Below, piece by piece: positions 55,823-64,000 of a stretch of 64,000 bases of DNA (position 1 is the first letter of the stretch; every line of letters begins with the position of its first letter). The notes beneath the pieces are model-generated. The model worked only from the letters and a program-made list of their open reading frames with translations. It made no database searches and was not told the origin of the DNA. The position numbers and the translations under genes were made by a program. This DNA is from Flaccisagitta enflata (lineage: Eukaryota; Chaetognatha; Sagittoidea; Aphragmophora), in NCBI GenBank assembly GCA_965153355.1, contig OZ231127.1, forward strand, positions 34,720,001 to 34,784,000. Reading direction: 5' to 3'.

Positions 55823-56179
55823 GATAATTGAGATACACAAGCAGTATCGTGTTTAAGACCCTGATTTTTCAGGGAACAGGAAAGTGCCCAAGCATGCAAA
55901 CATTGCCTGTAGACAGCAAGCTAATTTTGTAGGCAGGAGAAAACTATCAAGCAAAAATCAAAGACAAACAAAAAATTATAAGAATATAAAGTTGCAGAAT
56001 TTTGAATATTTTTACTTTTATGCTGCTTTCATCAAAAAATATTCAAACTTCTAATATTGTAGATAGGTATGTAAATATTATCAAAACAAGGCCAACACCT
56101 ATAAGTCGCGTGCAGGACAAAAATAACTGAACTGACCTGACTCATTGTATCTTTTTATCGAAAATCAGACTTAAACGCA

Positions 56180-57165
56180 ACCCAAAACAGACCCAAACTA
56201 GACGCCAACCAGACTCAAACCAGAATTAAACCAGACCGAAACCAGACCTAAATCAGACATAAACCAGACAAAAACCAGATTTAAGCCAGACTCAAACCAG
56301 ACTCAAACCAGACTCAATCCAGACTCAAACCAGACTCAAACCAGACTCAAACCAGACTCAAACCAGATTTAAACCAGACCGAAGCCAGGCTCAAACCAGG
56401 CTCAAACCAGGCTCAAACCAGGCTCAAACCAGAATCAAACCAGACTCAAACCAGACTAAAACCAGACTCAGACCAGACTCATACCAGACTCATACCAGAC
56501 TCAAACCAAACCAAAACCAGACCAAAAACAGACCAAAACCAGACCTAAATCAGACCTAAATCAAACATAAACCAGACAAAAACCAGACGTACACCAGACC
56601 TACACCAGACCTAACCCAGACCTAAACCAGACATAAATCAGACATGAACCAGTCTTAAACCAGACTTAAACCAGACGTAAACCATACTTAAACCATACTT
56701 AAACCAGACTTAAACCAGACTTAAACCAGACTTAAACCATACTTATCTTTAATATCATTTTAACCAGCAGACTTAAACCAGCAGACTTAAACCATTAGAC
56801 CAGAAGACTTAAACCATAAGATTTAAACCAGCAGACTTAAACCAGCAGACTTAAACCAGCAGATTTAAACTAGCAGACTTTGACCAGCAGACTTAAACCA
56901 GCAGATTTAAACCAGCAGATTTAAACCAGCAGACTTTAACCATCAGACTTTGCCCAGCTGACTTTAACCAGCAGACCAGCAGACCAGCAGACCATCAGAC
57001 CAGCAGACCATCAGACCATCAGCAGACCATCAGCAGACCAGCAGACCAGCAGACCATCAGCAGACCATCAGACTTTGCCCAGCTGACTTTAACCAGCAGA
57101 CCAGCAGACCAGCAGACTTCAACCAGCAGACTTCAACCAGCAGACTTTAACCAGCAAACTTTAAC
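56180..57165 (+). repeat. 11-bp tandem array (AACCAGACTTA)
   Basis: Units of 11 bp drift from ACTCA to ACTTA and then into AACCAGCAGACTTA and ACCAGCAG/ACCATCAG 8-14 bp variants. No gene. Confidence 0.92.
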
Positions 57166-57166
57166 C

Positions 57167-58010
57167 AAAAATGACCAAAAATGACCAAAAATGACCAAAA
57201 ATGACCAAAAATGACCAAAAATGACCAAAAATGACCAAAAATGACTAAAATGACCAAAATGACCAAAATGACCAAAATGACCAAAAATGACCAAAAATGA
57301 CCAAAAATGACCAAAAATGACCAAAAATGACCAAAAATGACCAAAAATGACCAAAAATGACCAAAATGACCAAAATGACCAAAGATGACCAAAGATGACC
57401 AAAGATGACCAATAATGACCAAAATGACCAAAATGACCAAAAATGACCAAAAATGACCAGAAATGACCAAAATGACCAAAAATGACCTAAAATGACCTAA
57501 AATGACCAATAATGACCAAAACGTTCAAAAATGACCAAAAATGACCAAAATAACCTAAAATGACCAAAAATGACCAAAAATGATCAAAAAATGATCAAAA
57601 AATGACCAAAATGACCAAAATGATTAAAATGACCTAAATGACCTAAATGACCTAAAATGACCAAAAATGACCAAAATGACCAAAATGACCAAAATGACCA
57701 AAATGACCAAGATGACCAAAGATGACCAAAGATGACCAAAGATGACCAAAAATGACCAAAAATGACCAAAAATGACCAAAAATGACCAAAAAATAATCAA
57801 AAATGGCCAAAAATGACCAAAATTGACCAAATTGACCAAAATGACAAAAAATGACCAAAAATGACAAAAAATGACCAAAAATGACCAAAAATGACCAAAA
57901 ATGACCAACAATAATCAAAAATGACCAAAAATGACCAAAATGACCAAAAATGACCAAAAATGACCAAAAATGACCAAAAATGACCAAAAATGACTAAAAG
58001 CAACCAATAA
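57167..58010 (+). repeat. 10-bp tandem array (ATGACCAAAA)
   Basis: About 85 units, mostly 10 bp with 9-bp variants (ATGACCAAA). Minus-strand frames reading VIFGHFWSFL are products of the period. Confidence 0.95.
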
Positions 58011-58291
58011 TTCCCCTGAACAACCAAAAAATGACTCAAAATAACTCCAGATGACCCAAAAAGACGAAAAAAAGCAAAGTGTTACGGACGGACGGACGGA
58101 CGGACGGACGGACGGACGGACCGACCGACCGACAGACGGAGCGGGTTGTAGAGTCGCGTGCACGCGACTAAAAAAAATGAAAAACTTATATTGCAATACT
58201 CATGCACAGATTTTATAGGCAGGAACTAGTAAGAACAAGCCCAAGAGGGCAACAGCTGTCTGGAAATGACAAACAAAAGATTTCCTTCCCC

Positions 58292-58658
58292 CAAGGCCAC
58301 GCGATATGTATTGATACAATGTCGATACAATATCGATATGGTATCGATACAATATCGATACAATACAATACCCAAAAAAAATACCCAAAAATACCCAAAA
58401 ATACCCAAAAGTACCCAAAAGTACCCAAAAATATCCAAAAGTACCCTATAGTACCCCAAGTACCCAGAACAACTTAAGTACCCTAATGTACCCCAAAGTA
58501 CCCTAAAGTACCCTGAAATACCCTAGAGTACCCTAAATTACCTCAAAAAACCTTAAAAAGTCATAATTTTAGAAATGTGACGGACCGACTGAGGGATGGA
58601 CCTACCGACCTACCGACCGACACGGCAAGGTGTAGAGTCGCGTGCACGCGACTAAAAA
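58292..58658 (+). mobile_element. Family A element with TACCCAAAAA/TACCCTAAAG array
   Basis: CAAGGCCACGCGATATG head, CGATACAATATCGATATG repeats (58318-58365), about 18 decamers (58368-58555), GACGGACCGACTGAGGG and GACCTACCGACCTACCGACC, tail GGCAAGGTGTAGAGTCGCG TGCACGCGACTAAAAA. Confidence 0.72.
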
Positions 58659-58659
58659 T

Positions 58660-59534
58660 CAATCTTGTAGGCAGCCAAAAATTTTTTTCCGAACCCTGAC
58701 CCTGAATGATGGCAAATGAAGAAAGTTAAATAAGTTTAGCCAAATGATGAATAGAAAGGGAAACTCGATTCCTTGTGCAAACAGTGTCGGATTTAAAACG
58801 CTGAGGTAAGAAGGACAATGGAAGGTAAACTTCATTCCCCTTCTTATTTTCTAAAGCGCACTTTCGACACATGCTGTCTATAGAACTTTCCCGCTCTGTC
58901 CTCATTTGCATATTGCAGCGATTCATGCCGTTGATATTTTTTTAGTGTGGAGGAATCTTTGTTTTTATGATACAACAAAAATTCAATAGAAATGTGAAGA
59001 TCAAGTACTTTCTTGATATGACAAATCAATAACATTTTAAGCATGGTTGATAAAAAGTGAATTAAGCGAAACGGTCTTTCATTTTAAGGAGTAAATCCGA
59101 CAGTTCTTTCCTCAATTTAAGACTACTGTTCCGGAATTTCGACTGTCTCCATGTCTCCGATGAATATGAACGATGTTTGAGGGATGCCCCTAGTGACACT
59201 TTAACACCAAAATAGGGAGTCCTTTTGCTAAAACCAGAAATGCTTAATCTAGAAATTAATCAGTTTCTCTTCTTAATGAATTTTGTCACTGAGCGAATTT
59301 TGTTTGCATCTCAGCAACAAAAATTGCGTTTCACTGTATGGATGTGTCTCTGCGAGCATTAAACACATGCGCCACATTTAGGTGAAAAATGATCTGTTTT
59401 GTAAGGCTTGAGTCTTGTTTTTGTCATCGAAAGAAAAATATAAGCAATTGATTGAATCAGGTATATTACCTAAATCTGGATCATCATGAGTCTAAACAAT
59501 GTCAAAAAGCTGTCCTAAGAACGTAAGAGATAGG
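58660..59534. other. Intergenic, nothing firm
   Basis: Contains one more GGGAAACTCGATTCC...CAGTGTCGGAT unit at 58757-58795, as around the GAT blocks. No gene recognised. Confidence 0.4.
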
Positions 59535-59734
59535 TTTTTAGTCACCGGCACGCGACTCTATAACCGGCTATGTCAGTCGGTTGGTCGGTCCGTCGGTCTG
59601 TCACCATTAGCTTTTTTGGCGTTTAAGAGCAGTTTTTGTATTAGTGCTCCTGCCCAATAGCTTGGGTAAGCCTTTTCATCACTGCCCCTGCCCACCTGCA
59701 CGCGACTTCTGAAGCCGTGTATCCGGCCTTGTTT
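59535..59734 (-). mobile_element. Family A element, long-body subtype
   Basis: Reverse TTTTTAGTCACCGGCACGCGACTCTATAACC, GGTTGGTCGGTCCGTCGG, TTTTTTGGCGTTTAAGAGC, CTCCTGCCCAATAGCTTGGG, CCCCTGCCCACCTGCACGCG, GCCGTGTATCCGGCCTTGTT. Confidence 0.9.
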
Positions 59735-60117
59735 TGGTAAACTTCCACCCACCTACCTATCCAATTCCAGTGTATTTATCTTTTGTCCATTCCAACTTTC
59801 ATATTGGACATAGTCCCTCCGTTCGCGCCATCTTTTATCATCATCATTTTTCTACTAACTACTATACTCCCTACGTCGTTGTTATCTTATCTCCACCATC
59901 TCCCATCAAAATAGCCATTATCTTCGCCCCTTAGCATCCATGCCATTGTTTTCATTTCGTCCATGCAATTGCCTGGCGTTTAGAAAAACGTATTTGGTCG
60001 TCGTTATTTAATGCAACTCGGCGTCTATAGGGACAGCAAAAGAATAGAGACACTCATCTAGAGTTCCGTCCCTGGCGACGTTTGAACTGGGTAATTTTTC
60101 CAATCTGGCTCTCGTGT
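59735..60117. other. Intergenic, nothing recognised
   Basis: No feature noted. Confidence 0.4.
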
Positions 60118-60215
60118 TCTTTTTTTTTCCTTTTCTTTTTTTCTTTTCTTTTTTTCTTTACTTTTTTTCTTTTCTTTTTTTCTTTTCTTTTTTTTTTCCT
60201 TTTCCTTTTTTCCCT
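60118..60215 (+). repeat. (CTTTTT)n low-complexity tract
   Basis: T-rich with C every 4-8 bases. Confidence 0.85.
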
Positions 60216-60407
60216 TCTTTCACATGAATCAAAACACTCTCAGCCTCTCTGTGATGTTTATTTGATTATGAGTCTTCGATTGTTACAAGTTCCACAGTCG
60301 TTCATGGCATGGGGACCGATGTTTTATTAGCTTTCCTCATGACAAGCTCGTTCATATTATGAATTAAAAAAAAATAATATGAGAACCTCATGACTTGTAT
60401 ATTTCTG

Positions 60408-60545
60408 TTCGCGACTATAAAAGAGGCTTCGTCCGTTCGTTGGTCCGTACGTTCGTTGGTCTGTTGGTCCGTTGGTTTGTTTTTGTTTGTTGGTCCGTAT
60501 GTTTTTTGGTTATTGGTCCATCATGCTCGAGCTGAAAAGTGTGAA
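60408..60545 (-). mobile_element. Family A tail half, diverged
   Basis: TGTTCGCGACTATAAAAGAGGC, GTCCGTTCGTTGGTCCGTACG and similar units, CATGCTCGAGCTGAAAAGTG. Head missing. Confidence 0.65.
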
Positions 60546-61265
60546 ACGCGTATTTAGAAGCTGAGGTGTGTGTCTGTGTGTGTTTGTGTGTGGTGAACGT
60601 TACTCCAACCAATATTGGATGTGCCGAGAATAATTGAAGGTTATTCAACACCAACATTTGAGTTGAGACCCGGATAGAGAAAAAAGATGACGGGAGCAAA
60701 GTCCATCAACTTTTGTTTGCAGACACCAATAAAGCAAATAATAATCCTTTTTTGCGCTCCGCCTTTGTTTTTTTTTGTGTCGGCCTTCCTCTGTCTATTA
60801 TCTGCTTGTCTGCTTGTTACTGACTCTTTGAGTGTATTTTTGTCTTTTTGTCTGTTTTTTCTTTTTCTCTGTCCCTAGCTCTCTCTCTCTCTCTCTCTCT
60901 CTCTCGCAAGTAAAAATCGTTTTGATGAAATGTTAAAATCTTAATAAAAACAAACCTGTATCAAATGATATAGGCTTACTGAGTAGAATTACAGATCTCG
61001 CTTTAAATTGTTTTGATAGCGATGATAAAGGCCAATTAGCACAGCTTAACGCGAGAAAACTTCAGTTTTCTGTTATCTTTTAAATCAAAGTTTTCTTTTT
61101 CGATTAAAATTTTTTCATTACTTAGTCTAAAGGCACAATTCAAATGATCTGATGCTATCTGCGATGAATATCAATAGAATCTACGCCATGTAAAAAATAA
61201 TATAATCTTTTAAATGATATCGTCCGAACATATTTAAAGCGCTCCATGAAATATTTGGTCTTAGC
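60546..61265. other. Intergenic with short (CT)n
   Basis: (CT)n of about 15 units at 60876-60906. Nothing else recognised. Confidence 0.4.
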
Positions 61266-61338
61266 ATTGTAGTACTGAAGTAGTTATTTATAGTCGCGCA
61301 TTGTAGTACTGAAGTAGTTATTTATAGTCGCGTGCTTC
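61266..61338 (+). repeat. Tandem duplication of ~37 bp at a family A end
   Basis: GCATTGTAGTACTGAAGTAG TTATTTATAGTCGCG occurs twice in a row. The second copy runs into the family A hairpin, so the duplication includes the element's first bases. Confidence 0.8.
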
Positions 61339-61495
61339 GCGACTCTACACCCCGCTTTGTCGGTCCGTCGGTCCGTTGGTCCGTCCGTCCCTCCGTTGGT
61401 CCGTCCGTCTGTCACACTTTACTTTTTTTGTTTTTTTTGCGGTCTGTGGCCTCACTGCTCCTGCCCAAGTGGGGTAGCCGTGTATCCGACCTTGT
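61322..61495 (-). mobile_element. Family A element
   Basis: Reverse TATAGTCGCGTGCTTCGCGACTCTACACCCCGC, GGTCCGTCGGTCCGTTGG, TGCGGTCTGTGGCCTCACTG, CTCCTGCCCAAGTGG, GGTAGCCGTGTATCCGACCTTGTT. Confidence 0.88.
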
Positions 61496-61499
61496 TTTT

Positions 61500-61615
61500 T
61501 TTTCGCGGCGTTTCTGAAAGAGGCTTTGTCCATGCACCGGTCCACCTGTCGATCCGTGTGTGTATGTGAGGGTGCAAATGATAGGGGAGGGGGATTTACA
61601 CACCTCTTCCCACCC
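61500..61615 (-). mobile_element. Family A fragment, diverged
   Basis: TTCGCGGCGTTTCTGAAAGAGGC, GTCCATGCACCGGTCCACC and, after a gap, CACCTCTTCCCACCCG. Abuts the previous copy. Confidence 0.5.
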
Positions 61616-61619
61616 GTTC

Positions 61620-62249
61620 ACAATGATATTGTTACCCCGTTCTCGGGGGAGAAGGGGGGAACTACGAGAATAAGAGTGATTAAGAATGGCATTTGACTAA
61701 AATCAGAATGAAGAATAACCAAAAGAGAAATCTACATTTCGCTATTTGTAGATAATGTTCGCAGCGAGAAGCACATTCAACAAATCATTGACCCTTGATT
61801 CCCTCATCCCTTACAATGAAAAAGAAAAAGAAAATTGAAAGGAATTCTGTTCATCTTTTTTTTCTCGTCTGACAGTACTTGAAATTTCTGGCAAAACTAT
61901 TGTTCTTTCCTTCATTTTGCCTTTCATCCTTACGTCCATCAAACTGTATTCTATCCCCTTCACCATACTTTTGAAATTTGAACACTCTGCCCAATCAATG
62001 CTTTCATTCTCGCCATCCATTCAGGTCATTTCCTTATCTATCTATCAATCGTGTGAATGCATTCTGTTCTCCATGCTGTCAATATGTTAAACTGCTAGTC
62101 ACACTAGGATGTTAAAAGTATCCGTTCATGGGTCTTTTCTTCCTTGCTCCTTGGTAAAAGCTGAGTGGTGCCACTATCATTCATATGCCAGCCCTTTTCC
62201 TTCTGTCTTTCATTCTTGCTCTCTCCTTTTCATTCTGAATCGGATGTAA
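61620..62249. other. Intergenic, nothing recognised
   Basis: No feature noted. Confidence 0.4.
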
Positions 62250-62250
62250 G

Positions 62251-62305
<55 letters not shown>
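62250..62305 (+). repeat. (CT)n microsatellite
   Basis: About 25 units. Loose CATCATCGTCATC-type triplets follow at 62370-62800. Confidence 0.93.
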
Positions 62306-62307
<2 letters not shown>

Positions 62308-63718
62308 GGCTTAGGCTGCCACGCCCTCATCCCGTTTTTTCTCCTTCTATTTTTGGAGGCACTAGATGTCGTCGCCATCATCGTCATCGTCATCGTCATC
62401 AGTCGTTAGCCTCTTTCTAACGTTTGATGTCATGAGCATTAACATCAGTACAAGTAGTAATCATTCTCTTTAGCATGTTTAATGTCAACATCATGTTTGA
62501 TGTCAACATCATTATCGTTAGTGTCATCAGGTAGGTTTCTGTTACTTTCTTCGTTGTCATAATCGTCAGTGTCATCAGTCATCACCCTTTTCATCATCAA
62601 TGTCATAATCACCATCGCCACTAATTTCACGATCATTGCGATCACCATCATTTTCGGCTCGCCGTCATAGTCATCAAGATGATTGATTTTTTTTGGGGTA
62701 CATCTGTCATCACGGACGTTGACATAGTAGATTTCGTGATTGTCATTGTATCTTTCCTACTCTACGTTTATATCATCGCTGTCATCGTCGTCGTCATTGA
62801 TTCTTTACTTTGAAAAGAAGCAAACTAGATGAGAAAGACAGTCGCGTTACACAGAAACAAAGACAGACGGGGAAACAGTCAGGCGATTGACTTTGGGTAG
62901 GAACCGCCTTTTGTTCCTCCTCCACTGTTGCTTTCTGATCCAGTTTTCAGACCTTTCTAGTCAGAATATCCACGGAAGTGGGGCACATAAGTGAATGTTT
63001 CTGGGACAGATGAGAAAATGAACTCATCGTGGTTATTAATCATCATTGGCGATGAGTGAGTGATCCGGAAAAAATGGCATCTATGATTCTCGTCGCATCT
63101 TTAGTCATTCAATGGTTCGCTGGTCGTTTGGTCCACTTGCTCGTAACGAACAAGTCGACAAGTGTGAAAGCGCTCATTTGTGATGGTGCGTGCGTGTGTG
63201 AGAGTGACGGGGGGCGGGAGGGGGGGGGGGGAGGTTCCCGTCCCTGCCCAACCGTCCACGAGGATATTGAAAACTCGCGTTATTTGTTGTTTCTCTAGTT
63301 AAAATAGCGGTTGTTGCGTTCGCATAACTTTTCAAATGATATCTCTTTTTCCAATGACGAAGTAAATGAGCGTAGCAATCATCGGTACCGTGTGCAGTAA
63401 CTACGCTTGTACTCACTCTCCACCCTGATGGTTTTGGTCGTAAAATGTTACTCGAGAGAGAGAGAGACGAATGATTTTTCTGCCCCTGACGGTTCGCCGC
63501 TTCGCCCCACGACACCAGATAAATGATTCCCATGTAAGAAAAAAGTAATGAAAAATGAGAGTCTATAAGCGGAACGCATTTTCACGTGGCCGTGGGAGTG
63601 GTAGTATTACGTTAAGAGTCATGATGTGCAGGTTGTGAAACGTGAACACGCTTTTCCTATACAAATTTAGCCTCTCTGATTTTTTTTTCAGTTTTGTCTA
63701 AGTATTTTGTCTAATTTA
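62306..63718. other. Intergenic with GTCATC-rich stretch and a diverged family A copy
   Basis: 62370-62800 is enriched in GTCATCA/TCATCG. At 63100-63260 TTTAGTCATTCAATGG, CGTTTGGTCCACTTG and CCTGCCCAACCGTCC suggest an old reverse family A element. No gene is supported. Confidence 0.35.
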
Positions 63719-63719
63719 G

Positions 63720-63810
<91 letters not shown>

Positions 63811-63830
63811 ATTTTTGTTGTTTATTTTGG

Positions 63831-63923
<93 letters not shown>

Positions 63924-63959
63924 CGTTGTTGTTTTTGTTGTTTCTTTTGGTGTTGTTGG

Positions 63960-63999
<40 letters not shown>

Positions 64000-64000
64000 G
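63719..64000 (+). repeat. (GTT)n microsatellite running off the window
   Basis: At least 280 bp of GTT triplets. Interruptions at about 63811-63833 and 63924-63960 share GTTTTTGTTGTTT/GTTATTTTTGTTGTTTATTTTGGTG-like sequence, so the tract may itself be a ~115-bp higher-order repeat. Confidence 0.96.

Larger units (their letters stand above)
56086..58174 (+). mobile_element. Giant family A element (~2.1 kb) filled with two short-period arrays
   Basis: Head ACAAGGCCAACACC with AAGTCGCGTGCAGG at 56086, then ~980 bp of AACCAGACTCA/AACCAGACTTA 11-bp units (56180-57165). Then ~840 bp of ATGACCAAAA decamers (57167-58010), followed by GGAC tetramers, GCGGGTTGTAGAG and GTCGCGTGCACGCGACTAAAAA. Ordinary copies are 140-220 bp, so the body has been replaced or expanded about tenfold. 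Confidence 0.75.

Noticed and set aside
56086-58174. CRISPR-like array (regular repeats)
   Set aside because: Units are contiguous with no unique spacers, and the context is a eukaryotic mobile element.
57133-58196. Minus-strand ORFs of WSFLVIFGHF repeats
   Set aside because: Period-10 DNA array, open in several frames at once.
63056-63533. 80- and 119-codon ORFs near the right end
   Set aside because: They overlap a diverged family A copy (TTTAGTCATTC, GGTCCACTTG, CTGCCCAACCGTCC). No family features.

Overview
This is a eukaryotic, almost certainly invertebrate metazoan, nuclear window. It has one spliced gene with canonical GT-AG introns, one LINE retrotransposon, and otherwise short non-autonomous mobile elements, foldbacks and very long microsatellites. 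There are no prokaryotic operons, rRNA genes or CRISPR arrays, and I did not recognise a genuine tRNA gene. I cannot name the species from sequence alone. The spliced gene belongs to a family I remember from cnidarian, lancelet and other invertebrate gene predictions.

Layout. 1-547 is a foldback element. 2787-7237 (+) is the one convincing host-type gene: five visible coding exons that join in frame over 1827 nt (608 codons plus stop), with the 5' end missing from the model. Its introns hold microsatellites, a terminal-hairpin repeat, a 619-bp foldback and a 433-bp inverted-repeat element. 7.4-33 kb is gene-poor: a 290-bp hAT-like MITE with an 8-bp target duplication (9493-9782), Tc1/mariner-type MITEs (10502-11085, 29676-30260), a tRNA-derived SINE in two inverted copies (15116-15400 and 21270-21577), and many simple repeats. 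33.9-37.6 kb (-) is a LINE with an intact ORF2 (endonuclease plus reverse transcriptase) and an ORF1 that has no ATG. 39-54 kb has two more members of the Tc1/mariner MITE family, one still encoding a transposase helix-turn-helix, two apparently identical 605-bp MITE copies 2 kb apart, and about 1.7 kb of purine-rich repeats. 54-58.7 kb is dominated by tandem arrays. The window ends inside a (GTT)n tract.

The most striking pattern is a dispersed element present in dozens of full or partial copies on both strands (called family A here; B is a shorter relative). It has a fixed head (CAAGGCCGGATACACGGC), a body, a variable run of GGAC/GACC tetramers, and a fixed tail ending in a short hairpin followed by CTAAAAA. 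The hairpin stem differs between copies but stays paired (GTCGCG/CGCGAC, GTTGCG/CGCAAC, AGGTGC/GCACCT, AAGTGC/GCACTT). In several copies the body is replaced by long arrays with a 10-11 bp or 21 bp period, each with a different unit. I cannot assign it to a named class; a non-autonomous Helitron-like origin is a hypothesis only.

Nothing suggests the genes work together. The spliced gene and the LINE are independent, and the rest is mobile or simple-sequence DNA.
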